DNA from: Microbacterium sp. Root53
GTDB taxonomy: Bacteria > Actinomycetota > Actinomycetes > Actinomycetales > Microbacteriaceae
DNA length: 64,000 nt
Direction: 5' to 3'
NCBI RefSeq assembly: GCF_001426925.1
Contig: NZ_LMFR01000025.1
Location: forward strand, 1,408-65,407
Shown here: one piece after another, positions 1 through 7,452 of the stretch
Numbering within the stretch: the first letter of the stretch is position 1
How the letters are laid out: each line of letters starts with the position of its first letter
Notes under the pieces: model-generated
Told to the model about the DNA's origin: nothing
Database searches by the model: none
The model's input: only the letters and a program-made list of their open reading frames with translations
Program-made: the position numbers and the translations under genes

Positions 1-220
1 GTCATGGCCCGATTCTCCTCCGGGCCACCGACATTCACCGGGCCGGAAAGCGCAGATCAGCGATTCAAACCGAATCTGTGGAGAAGTCCTCGCGGGCGGT
101 GCCCTGTGGACGAGCGGTGGGTTGGTCGGCAGGGAGGGTTCGGACACGTTTCGACTCCGCTCGCTGGCGCTCGCACCGCTCAACGACCACAGGGTGGGTT
201 CGCGCTGGCACACTGGCGGC
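1..220. other. Left-edge intergenic stretch with one dispersed repeat copy
   Basis: No gene with convincing coding character is seen here; the long open frames crossing it are high-GC artefacts. It holds one copy of the dispersed repeat that reads CAACGACC at one end and CGTTTCGACTC at the other (147-188). A -10-like hexamer CACACT (209-214) lies 6 bp before the start codon of the next gene. Confidence 0.5.
147..188. repeat. Dispersed repeat copy R1 (GGTCGTTGAGCGG... type, inverted)
   Basis: The stretch begins CGTTTCGACTCCGCTCGC and ends CGCTCAACGACC. Related copies are at 14724-14782, 44273-44417 and 49993-50092. It lies just upstream of the promoter of the oxidoreductase at 221. Confidence 0.75.
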
Positions 221-1066
221 ATGGTGAGCACGGCGGGATTCGGGACGTACGGAGTCTGGCGCGGCGCGGCGGCGCTGGACGCGGACTTCGCGCGCGGGGT
301 GGAGCGGCTCGGCTTCGGCACGCTCTGGGTCGGCGGCTCGCCGGGCGGCGACCTCGGGATCGTGGAGGAGCTCCTCGACGCGACGGAGCGGATCGTGGTC
401 GCGACCGGCATCGTGAACATCTGGAAGGACGACGCGCGAAGCATCGCCCGGTCGGCCCGCCGGATCGAGGAGCGCCATCCGGGTCGCTTCGTGCTCGGCA
501 TCGGCTCGGGCCATCGCGAGGCGACACCCCACCGCGTCCGTCCGCTGGCCGCGCTCACGGCGTACCTCGACGTGCTGGACGCCGAGGGCGTCGGGCGCGA
601 CCGGCGTCTCCTGGCCGCGCTGGGCGACCGCACGCTCACGCTCGCCGCGGAGCGCTCGCTGGGCGCTCATCCGTATCTCACGGTCCCGGCGCACACGCGG
701 CACGCGCGCGGCGTCCTCGACGCGGCTCGTCCCGGGGCGCTGCTCGCCCCGGAGCTCAAGGTCGTGATCTCCGACGACCAGGAGCACGCGCGCGCGGTCG
801 CGCGCCGCTACCTGCGCCGCTACTTCTCGCTCGAGAACTACGTCGGCGCGCTGCGGCGCTTCGGCGTCGGCGAGGCCGCGTTCGCCGACGGCGGCTCGGA
901 CGAGCTGATCGACCTGGTCGCCGCGAACCCTACGGCCGGTGCGGCCGTCGCCGGCCTGCGGGCCCATCTGGACGCCGGCGCGGATCACGTCGCCGCGCAG
1001 GCCCTCGGCGACGACCCGCTCGGCGCGCTCGAACAGCTCGCCGAGGCGCTCACCCTCACGCGCTGA
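221..1066 (+). CDS. LLM-class F420-dependent oxidoreductase (TIGR03620-like)
   Basis: The 281-residue product looks like a luciferase-like TIM-barrel flavin/F420 oxidoreductase. It opens with a beta-strand run (FGTYGVWRGAAALD), has the segment RIVVATGIVNIW typical of the family, and then HPGRFVLGIGSGH, the usual cofactor-side motif. The length is normal for the short actinobacterial subgroup. ATG 221 is preferred over the longer frame from 122 because it has a -10-like CACACT 6 bp upstream and matches where the family's first strand starts. The substrate cannot be inferred. A second luciferase-like gene is at 59538 and an F420 ligase gene at 34374, which supports F420 rather than FMN as the cofactor, but this is inference. 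Confidence 0.82.
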   Translation: MVSTAGFGTYGVWRGAAALDADFARGVERLGFGTLWVGGSPGGDLGIVEELLDATERIVVATGIVNIWKDDARSIARSARRIEERHPGRFVLGIGSGHREATPHRVRPLAALTAYLDVLDAEGVGRDRRLLAALGDRTLTLAAERSLGAHPYLTVPAHTRHARGVLDAARPGALLAPELKVVISDDQEHARAVARRYLRRYFSLENYVGALRRFGVGEAAFADGGSDELIDLVAANPTAGAAVAGLRAHLDAGADHVAAQALGDDPLGALEQLAEALTLTR

Positions 1067-1090
1067 GCGCATCCGCCCCCCCGCCCGTGG

Positions 1091-1096
1091 GATTCT
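1091..1096 (+). promoter_or_regulatory. -10 hexamer GATTCT for the gene at 1103
   Basis: The hexamer ends 6 bp before the ATG, so transcription would start at or next to the start codon (leaderless type). No convincing -35 is seen. Confidence 0.4.
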
Positions 1097-1102
1097 GGAC
1101 GC

Positions 1103-1834
1103 ATGCGGATCGGCGTGTTCCATCTGCGGCGCGAGCGGCCGCAGGCCCCGGGCTATCAGGCCCTGCTCGACCACCTCGACAGCGGGCTGCGCGCCGCGAT
1201 CGACGAGCTCGGCTGGGAGGCCGACGTCGTGTACTCGGCCGAGCATCCGGTCGAGGCGAGCCTGGACGCCGTCGAGCGCGCCGACGTCCTGCTGCTGATG
1301 GGCGGCGAGGACGTCGAGCCGTCGCGCTACGGCGGCGCCGCCGAGTACCCCGGCAGCGGCCACCACGTGCCCGCGGCCGACGAGGCGCACATCGCGGTCG
1401 TCCGCGAGGCCATCCGGATCCGCAAGCCCCTGCTGGGCATCTGCCGGGGCCTGCAGGTCATGAACGTCGCGCTCGGCGGCACCCTCATCCAGGACATGGC
1501 GGGCCACCGCCTGCCGGACGCGCCGGATCCGTACGTGCGCACGCGCCTGACGATCGCGAACGCCCTCGCGGGCGACGTGGATCCCGCCGCGCCGGGCCGC
1601 TGCACGCACCACCAGGCGGTGGGCGAGCTCGCGCCCGGCCTCGAGGTCGTCGCCCGCGCGCCCGACGGCGTGGTCGAGGCGGTCGTGCACGCCGCCGCGC
1701 CGGTCACTGGTGTGCAGTGGCATCCCGAGCACCCCGACACCGCGCGCGAGCAGCTCGTGCCGCTGCTGCGCCGGCTCGAGGCGCAGCTCCGGGCACAGGA
1801 CGCGCCCGCCGCGTCCGAGCCCGCACCCGCCTGA
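1103..1834 (+). CDS. Gamma-glutamyl-gamma-aminobutyrate hydrolase family (peptidase C26)
   Basis: A 243-residue class-I glutamine amidotransferase-like hydrolase. The nucleophile elbow reads GICRGLQVMN, with the cysteine at residue 114. The catalytic His-x-Glu reads QWHPEHP, with His207 and Glu209. An upstream GGEDVEPSRYGG segment is characteristic of the PuuD/C26 branch. Family members hydrolyse gamma-glutamyl amides such as gamma-glutamyl-GABA from putrescine breakdown. No puu genes are nearby, so the exact substrate is open. It lies 36 bp after the oxidoreductase and seems to have its own promoter. Confidence 0.85.
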   Translation: MRIGVFHLRRERPQAPGYQALLDHLDSGLRAAIDELGWEADVVYSAEHPVEASLDAVERADVLLLMGGEDVEPSRYGGAAEYPGSGHHVPAADEAHIAVVREAIRIRKPLLGICRGLQVMNVALGGTLIQDMAGHRLPDAPDPYVRTRLTIANALAGDVDPAAPGRCTHHQAVGELAPGLEVVARAPDGVVEAVVHAAAPVTGVQWHPEHPDTAREQLVPLLRRLEAQLRAQDAPAASEPAPA

Positions 1835-1933
1835 GCGAACGATCACCCCGGGGGCGCGGCGCGCGCGACGAGTCCGGAGCCCTGGAGCCCTGGAGCCCGG
1901 CGACATCGTCTCGACGCCCCGGAGGCCCGTCCG

Positions 1934-2196
1934 AGGCCGGAGCGGCCCACGGACTGGGACGCCGAGACCGGTGAGCCGCTGCGCGGCGCGACCGAACAGG
2001 GCGCGTTCGACGAGTCGCGCTGGGCCCGCGGCGAGGCGCGGAGCGTGTACGGCTTCGCGATGAACCACGAGGCGAGTTCCCGCGCGGCATCGGCGCCGAC
2101 GAGGGCTCGCTGTGGGGCGAATACTTCTCCCTCGAGGCGCTCACCCGTCGTGCGCTGCCCGAGTGGGAGCGCCACTGGCAAGTCCCCGCCACCAGC
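1934..2196 (+). pseudogene. Decayed fragment resembling glycoside hydrolase family 88 (unsaturated glucuronyl hydrolase)
   Basis: Two short stretches in different frames look like pieces of one enzyme. Frame one (about 1949-2071) reads TDWDAETGEPLRGATEQG, followed by DESRWARGEARSVYGFA. This resembles the family-88 block with a TxQG turn and the WARGQAWGIYGF motif. The frame then shifts near 2071 and continues as EGSLWGEYFSLEAL, which resembles the family C-terminal LWGDYYFLEALLR block. The catalytic N-terminal part and roughly 100 or more residues between the two blocks are missing, and no start codon fits. I read it as the remnant of a lost polysaccharide-degradation gene, from memory of the family motifs. 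Confidence 0.55.
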
Positions 2197-2199
2197 ACG

Positions 2200-2243
2200 G
2201 GCCCCGGAGAGCCGATCGACTCGGATCTCCGGGGCCTTCTCTA
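2200..2243 (+). terminator. Hairpin with T-rich tail after the GH88-like remnant
   Basis: Arms GGCCCCGGAGA (2200-2210) and TCTCCGGGGCC (2226-2236) pair perfectly over 11 bp and are followed by TTCTCTAT. It looks like the intrinsic terminator of the former gene and insulates the ABC exporter downstream. Confidence 0.7.
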
Positions 2244-2310
2244 TCCCCTCGCGGTCGCGCGCGCATCCGTCGCGCGACGGATTTCCCGGATCGCCGGAAG
2301 TGCGGGATGG

Positions 2311-2340
2311 CCTGGGATTCCGCCGTCAGCGGACAGGGCC
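2311..2340. repeat. 30-bp near-repeat, copy A (CCTGGGATTCCGC...)
   Basis: It matches 13699-13728 at 26 of 30 positions, counted by eye. Here it sits upstream of an ABC exporter gene; the other copy sits directly upstream of the Nramp-family gene. Each contains CCGC-type/AGCGG arms. A shared regulatory site is possible but unproven. Confidence 0.6.
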
Positions 2341-2415
2341 GTCCGCGACTGGAGGATGTCGGAGGTCGGTGGCAGTCTCTATGGGTCCCGTGCGCGCACG
2401 CGCGGGGAGTTCCCC

Positions 2416-4155
2416 GTGGAGGCCCCTGTGCTCGGCAAGCTCCTGTTCCGATATCTCCGGCGATACAGATGGCTGCTCGCCGGCGTGCTGGTGTTCCAGT
2501 TCGCCGCGGCCCTCGCCGCCCTGTACCTTCCGTCCCTCAACGCAGACATCATCGACGAGGGAGTCGCCGAGGGCGACACCGGCTTCATCATCCGCACCGG
2601 CCTGGTGATGCTCGCGGTCTCGCTCGGTCAGATCGTCGCGTCGATCATCGCGACGGCCTGCGCCGCGCGGTCCGCGATGGCGGCCGGCCGCGACATCCGC
2701 CGCGCCGTGTTCGAGCGGGTCAGCTCGTTCTCCGAGCGCGAGGTCTCGCAGTTCGGGTCCGGATCGCTCATCACGCGCAACACCAACGACGTGCAGCAGA
2801 TCCAGATGCTCGCGATGATGGGCGCGACCATGCTCGTGCAGGCGCCGATGCTGGCGATCGGCGGCATCATCATGGCGGTCCGTCAGGACGTCGGCCTCAG
2901 CTGGATCATCGGCGTCGCCGTGCCGGTGCTGCTCGTGCTCATGGGCCTGATCATCTGGCGCATGGTGCCGCTGTTCCGCAGCTACCAGACCAAGCTCGAC
3001 GGCGTGAACCGCGTCATGCGGGAGCAGCTCACGGGCGTGCGCGTCGTGCGCGCGTTCGTGCGCGAGCCGATCGAGGAGGAGCGCTTCGGCGCCGCGAACG
3101 ACGAGATCATGATCGTCGGCCGCAAGGTCGGATCGCTGTTCGTGCTGATGTTCCCGCTCGTCATGCTGGTGCTCAACGTCACGGTGGTCTCGGTCGTGTG
3201 GTTCGGCGCGTTCGAGGTCGACGAGGGCAGCGTCGAGATCGGCACCCTGTTCGCGTTCATGCAGTACGTCGGCCAGATCCTCGGCGGCGTGATGATGGCC
3301 GCGTTCATGACCGTGATGATCCCGCGCGCCGCCGTGTCGGCCGACCGCGTGGGCGAGGTGCTCGCTGTCGACAGCTCGCTGCAGCGGCCGGCCGAGGCGG
3401 TGTCGCACCTGCCGCGGCGCGGCGAGGTCGTGCTCGAGGACGTCGCGTTCACGTACCCGGGCGCGGACGAGCCGGTCATCCAGGGCGTGAGCTTCCGCGC
3501 GGATCCGGGCGAGACCGTCGCGATCGTGGGGTCCACCGGGGTGGGCAAGACCACGCTGATCAACCTCATCCCGCGGCTCTACGACGTCACGGCCGGATCG
3601 GTGAAGGTCGCGGGCGTGGACGTGCGCGAGGCCGACCTGGACGCGCTGTGGGCCGGCATCGGCCTGGTGCCGCAGCGGCCCTTCCTGTTCAACGGCACGA
3701 TCGCGTCCAACCTGCGGTTCGGCCGCGAGGACGCCACCGACGACGAGCTGTGGGCCGCCCTCGAGATCGCACAGGCGGCCGACTTCGTGCGCGAGAAGCC
3801 GCGCGGGCTCGAAGAGCCGATCGCCCAGGGCGGCACCAACGTCTCGGGCGGTCAGCGCCAGCGGCTGGCGATCGCCCGCGCGATCGTGAGCCGGCCCGAC
3901 ATCCTGATCTTCGACGACTCGTTCTCGGCGCTCGACCTCACGACCGACGCGCGCCTGCGCCAGGCGCTGTGGCGGGAGCTGCCCGGCGTGACGAAGATCG
4001 TGGTCGCGCAGCGCGTGTCGACCATCACTGACGCCGACCGCATCGTGGTGCTGGACGGCGGCCGCGTGGCCGGCGTGGGCACGCACGACGAGCTGCTCGA
4101 GAGCAGCGACACGTACCGCGAGATCGTGGACTCGCAGCTGGGGGTCGAGGCATGA
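2416..4155 (+). CDS. ABC exporter half-transporter, degenerate-site subunit
   Basis: A fused membrane domain (about residues 1-330, six predicted helices) and nucleotide-binding domain. Walker A is GSTGVGKTT (about 372), the signature is VSGGQRQRLAIARA (about 476), and Walker B is ILIFDDSFSALD (about 496). The Walker B aspartate is followed by Asp, not the catalytic Glu, and the switch position reads VVAQR with Gln instead of His. This is the pattern of the degenerate ATP site in heterodimeric exporters such as TM287/288. GTG 2416 is chosen because GGGGAG lies 6 bp upstream; ATG 2356 in the same frame is the alternative. It pairs with the gene 67 bp downstream. The substrate is unknown; lipids or drugs are usual for the family. 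Confidence 0.88.
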   Translation: MEAPVLGKLLFRYLRRYRWLLAGVLVFQFAAALAALYLPSLNADIIDEGVAEGDTGFIIRTGLVMLAVSLGQIVASIIATACAARSAMAAGRDIRRAVFERVSSFSEREVSQFGSGSLITRNTNDVQQIQMLAMMGATMLVQAPMLAIGGIIMAVRQDVGLSWIIGVAVPVLLVLMGLIIWRMVPLFRSYQTKLDGVNRVMREQLTGVRVVRAFVREPIEEERFGAANDEIMIVGRKVGSLFVLMFPLVMLVLNVTVVSVVWFGAFEVDEGSVEIGTLFAFMQYVGQILGGVMMAAFMTVMIPRAAVSADRVGEVLAVDSSLQRPAEAVSHLPRRGEVVLEDVAFTYPGADEPVIQGVSFRADPGETVAIVGSTGVGKTTLINLIPRLYDVTAGSVKVAGVDVREADLDALWAGIGLVPQRPFLFNGTIASNLRFGREDATDDELWAALEIAQAADFVREKPRGLEEPIAQGGTNVSGGQRQRLAIARAIVSRPDILIFDDSFSALDLTTDARLRQALWRELPGVTKIVVAQRVSTITDADRIVVLDGGRVAGVGTHDELLESSDTYREIVDSQLGVEA

Positions 4156-4222
4156 GGCGCGTGGTGATGCCGAGGACGTCGGCGCAGTTCTCCGCCCGCA
4201 TCCTCCGAGGGGAGTCGTTCCT

Positions 4223-6310
4223 GTGAGCGCCGTCGAGAACGAGACCGTGAACGAGGAGCAGGCCCGGATCGAGGCCGAGCTCGCCGAGAAGGCGCGCCAG
4301 CAGGGCGGCGGCTGGGACGCCCCGCCGCCCGGCAAGCCCAAGAGCTTCGGGCCCAGCTTCCTCCGCTTCATCGGGCTGCTCGGCCCGTACAAGTGGGTGT
4401 TCGCGCTGGTCATGGTGCTGGGCGCCGCCGGCGTGATCCTGTCGATCGCCGCGCCCAAGGTGCTCGGCGAGGCCACGAACATCGTGTTCGAGGGTTTCAT
4501 GTCGTCGGTGCTCGGGGCGCAGTTCCCGGCCGGGATGACCCAGGAGCAGGTCGTCGAGGCGCTGCGCCAGGCGGGTCAGACCGACTTCGCGAACACGATC
4601 GCGGCCATGGAGCACTTCGAGCTCGGGCGCGGCATCGACTTCGCGGCGCTGGCCGTGGTGATCCGCTGGGTGCTCGCGCTCTACGTGGTCTCGGCGCTGC
4701 TGCAGTGGGTGCAGGGCTACGTGATCAACGTGATCATGGTCAAGACCATGTGGCGCGTGCGTCAGCGCGTCGAGGAGAAGATCAACCGCCTGCCCCTGGC
4801 GTACTTCGACAAGGTGCAGCGCGGCGAGCTCATCTCGCGCGTCACGAACGACATCGACAACATGACGCAGACGCTGCAGCAGTCGCTGTCCGGCGCCGTC
4901 ACGTCGATCCTGACGGTGGTCGGCGTGCTGATCATGATGTTCTCGATCTCGTGGCAGCTGGCGCTGGTCGCGCTCGTGGCGCTGCCGCTGATGGCCGTGA
5001 TCTTCGGCGTCATCGGCCCGCGCTCGCAGAAGGCGTTCCAGGCGCAGTGGGCCAAGGTGGGCCGCCTCAACGCCCGCGTCGAGGAGTCGTTCTCCGGCCA
5101 CGCGCTGGTCAAGGTGTACGGCCGTGAGAAGTCGAACTCCGACGCGTTCGCGAAGGAGAACGACGACCTGTTCGAGTCGGCGTTCCGGGCCCAGTTCTTC
5201 TCGGGCCTCATGATGCCGAGCGTGCAGTTCATCGGCTCGCTCACCTACGCGGGCATCGCGGTGCTCGGCGGCGTCATGGTCGCGAGCGGGCAGCTCCGGA
5301 TCGGTGACGTGCAGGCGTTCGTGCAGTACTCGCAGCAGTTCACCCAGCCGCTCATGGAGCTCGGCGGCATGACCAGCGCGGTCATGTCCGGCACGGCCTC
5401 GGCCGAGCGGGTCTTCGAGCTGCTCGACGAGCCCGAGCAGGAGCCCGACGCCGAGGACGCCCCCGCGGCGCCCGACGGGCGCGGCGTGATCGAGTTCCGC
5501 AACGTGTCGTTCTCGTACACGCCCGAGAGCCCGCTCATCCGGGACCTGTCCTTCCGGGTCGAGCCGGGTCAGACCGTGGCGATCGTGGGGCCGACCGGCG
5601 CCGGCAAGACCACGCTGGTGAACCTGATCATGCGGTTCTACGAGCTCGACGGCGGGGCGATCCTGCTCGACGGCCAGGACACCTCGAAGATGACCCGGCA
5701 CGACGTGCGCGCGCGGGCGGGCATGGTGCTGCAGGACCCGTGGCTGTTCTCGGGGACGATCCGGGAGAACATCCGCTACGGCCGGCAGAGCGCCACGGAT
5801 GACGAGGTGATCGCGGCCGCGAAGGCGACCTACGTCGACCGGTTCGTGCACACCCTGCCCGACGGGTACGACACGGTGCTCGAGGAGGACGCGGCCAACG
5901 TGTCGGCCGGCGAGCGTCAGCTGATCACGATCGCGCGCGCGTTCGTGTCGCAGCCGAGCGTGCTGATCCTGGATGAGGCCACCAGCTCGGTCGACACCCG
6001 CACCGAGCAGCTGCTGCAGCACGCCATGGCGGCGCTGCGGAAGGGCCGCACGTCGTTCGTGATCGCGCACCGCCTGTCGACCATCCGCGACGCCGACCTC
6101 ATCCTCGTGATGGAGCACGGCGACATCGTGGAGCAGGGCACGCACGAGGAGCTGATCGCCCGCGAGGGCGCCTACTGGCGCCTGTACCGGTCGCAGTTCG
6201 AGCATGCCGCGGTCGACCTCGACGCGGTCGAGGCGCAGGAGACGGCCACCGACACCGGCGTGATCGAGGTGCCCGCGGCCGCGGGCGCGCCGGAGGAGCC
6301 CACGGCCTGA
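4223..6310 (+). CDS. ABC exporter half-transporter, catalytic-site subunit
   Basis: A 695-residue partner of the preceding gene. It has an acidic N-terminal extension of about 40 residues, a six-helix membrane domain with a long periplasm-side insertion near residues 90-150, and a nucleotide-binding domain. Walker A is GPTGAGKTT (about 457), the signature is NVSAGERQLITIARA (about 560), Walker B is VLILDEATSSVD with the catalytic Glu, and the switch is IAHRLST with His. All catalytic residues missing from the first subunit are present here, as expected for a heterodimer. GTG 4223 has GAGGGGAG 8 bp upstream. Together they would form one ATP-driven exporter in the cytoplasmic membrane. Confidence 0.9.
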   Translation: MSAVENETVNEEQARIEAELAEKARQQGGGWDAPPPGKPKSFGPSFLRFIGLLGPYKWVFALVMVLGAAGVILSIAAPKVLGEATNIVFEGFMSSVLGAQFPAGMTQEQVVEALRQAGQTDFANTIAAMEHFELGRGIDFAALAVVIRWVLALYVVSALLQWVQGYVINVIMVKTMWRVRQRVEEKINRLPLAYFDKVQRGELISRVTNDIDNMTQTLQQSLSGAVTSILTVVGVLIMMFSISWQLALVALVALPLMAVIFGVIGPRSQKAFQAQWAKVGRLNARVEESFSGHALVKVYGREKSNSDAFAKENDDLFESAFRAQFFSGLMMPSVQFIGSLTYAGIAVLGGVMVASGQLRIGDVQAFVQYSQQFTQPLMELGGMTSAVMSGTASAERVFELLDEPEQEPDAEDAPAAPDGRGVIEFRNVSFSYTPESPLIRDLSFRVEPGQTVAIVGPTGAGKTTLVNLIMRFYELDGGAILLDGQDTSKMTRHDVRARAGMVLQDPWLFSGTIRENIRYGRQSATDDEVIAAAKATYVDRFVHTLPDGYDTVLEEDAANVSAGERQLITIARAFVSQPSVLILDEATSSVDTRTEQLLQHAMAALRKGRTSFVIAHRLSTIRDADLILVMEHGDIVEQGTHEELIAREGAYWRLYRSQFEHAAVDLDAVEAQETATDTGVIEVPAAAGAPEEPTA

Positions 6311-6320
6311 CGCGACCTGA

Positions 6321-6390
6321 GCCGAGGAGAGATCCACCTCCGAGGGCGGAACCCGGCGCTCCGCTCCTCGCAGGTGGATTCCTCCTCGGC
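6321..6390. repeat. Long palindrome E1 (GAGGAGAGATCC stem)
   Basis: Two 24-bp arms (6321-6344 and 6367-6390) pair with few mismatches around a 22-bp loop. The stem core GAGGAGAGATCCACC resembles that of the palindrome at 7351-7421. It may end transcription of the ABC operon, but it lacks a clear T tract. Confidence 0.8.
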
Positions 6391-6492
6391 TGGAGGCGGT
6401 CACCACTCCGGCCGGCGTCGTCCACAGGCCCAGGGATGGCCCGGTTGCTCATCTTGGCGAGTCAGGCCGACCGCGGGACCGGGCCGGGTGGC

Positions 6493-6498
6493 CAGCAT
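6493..6498 (+). promoter_or_regulatory. -10-like hexamer CAGCAT for the gene at 6505
   Basis: It ends 6 bp before ATG 6505, the same leaderless geometry seen at many genes in this window. The hexamer itself is a weak match. Confidence 0.3.
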
Positions 6499-6504
6499 GG
6501 GCGC

Positions 6505-7338
6505 ATGGATCCCGTCACCGCGCTCGCCCGCTTCGGAGGCATCGCGCGCACCCCCGCGCTCCACAGGCTCGGTGTCACGCGGCACGCGCTGCGCGGCGCG
6601 CTGCACAGCGGCGCGGTGCAGCGACCCCGCCACGGCTGGATGTGCCTGCCCTCCGTCGACCCGGCCTGGCGCTCGGCGGTCGAGGTCGGCGTGGTGCTCT
6701 CGTGCGTCACGGTCGCGCAGCGGCGCGGGCTCTGGACCGATACCGTGACGCAACCGCACGTCGCCATCCGCCCGAACGGACAGCTGCAGCGCGAGACGAC
6801 CGCGCACGTGCACTGGGCGACCCCGGTCATCCCGCGCGACCCCGACGCTCTCGAGGATTCGCTGATCAACGCGCTGGTGATCCTCGCGACGTGCCAGCCC
6901 TACGAGGCCGGCCTTGCGGCGTGGGAGGCGGCCATCCGGAGGCACCTCGTCGACCTCGACGTGCTGCGCGGCCTGCCGCTGCCGCCCGACGCCCGACGGC
7001 TGCTCGCGGATGCGCGGCCGCTCGCGGATGAGGGCACCGAGTCGATCGTGTTCTCGCGCCTGCGCCTCCTCCGGCTGGGGCTGCCGATCCGGCGCCAGGT
7101 GGTCATCGCCGCGCGGCCCGTCGATCTCCTCATCGGCGACCGGCTGGTGATCCAGATCGACGGCGGTCATCACGTCGACGCTCAGCGCCTGCGCGACAAC
7201 GAGCACGACGCTCGCCTGCGCCTGATGGGCTACCACGTCATCCGGATCGGCTATTGGCAGATCATGGACGACTGGGCCGCGGTGCAGGACCTCGTGGTGA
7301 CCGCCATCGCGCAGGGGCTGCACCGCATCCGCCGTTGA
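6505..7338 (+). CDS. AbiEi-like N-terminus fused to DUF559/PD-(D/E)XK-type domain
   Basis: A 277-residue protein. Residues 1-60 (ALARFGGIARTPALHRLGV and then RPRHGWMCLP) look like the winged-helix start of AbiEi-type antitoxins. The C-terminal 100 residues (DLLIGDRLVIQIDGGHH, then NEHDARLRLMGYHVIRI) match the DUF559/Vsr-like nuclease fold, with D..D.G and the terminal Y.VIR strand. Such fusions are common single genes in Micrococcales and their role is not established. No AbiEii-type toxin is beside it. ATG 6505 is preferred over ATG 6436 because homologues start at about this point, from memory, and a -10-like element precedes it. It is flanked by two related palindromes. Confidence 0.75.
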   Translation: MDPVTALARFGGIARTPALHRLGVTRHALRGALHSGAVQRPRHGWMCLPSVDPAWRSAVEVGVVLSCVTVAQRRGLWTDTVTQPHVAIRPNGQLQRETTAHVHWATPVIPRDPDALEDSLINALVILATCQPYEAGLAAWEAAIRRHLVDLDVLRGLPLPPDARRLLADARPLADEGTESIVFSRLRLLRLGLPIRRQVVIAARPVDLLIGDRLVIQIDGGHHVDAQRLRDNEHDARLRLMGYHVIRIGYWQIMDDWAAVQDLVVTAIAQGLHRIRR

Positions 7339-7350
7339 ACGCCGACCTCC

Positions 7351-7421
7351 GCGGAGGAGAAATCCACGCGCGAGGCCGATCTCATGGGCATTCGTCCTGG
7401 ATCGGGGATTTCTCCTCGCGC
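7351..7421. repeat. Long palindrome E2 (GAGGAGAAATCC stem)
   Basis: GAGGAGAAATCC (7354-7365) pairs perfectly with GGATTTCTCCTC (7406-7417), with further pairing of GCCGAT and ATCGG inside. It lies between convergent genes and may stop transcription from both sides. The stem is related to palindrome E1 at 6321. Confidence 0.8.
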
Positions 7422-7452
7422 CAGGGCGGGGGCGGGCGCGTGCGGCGGCGCG

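Noticed and set aside
4-1974. A 656-codon plus-strand frame across the first two genes
   Set aside because: It is Arg/Gly/Ala-rich and out of frame with two well-supported enzymes.
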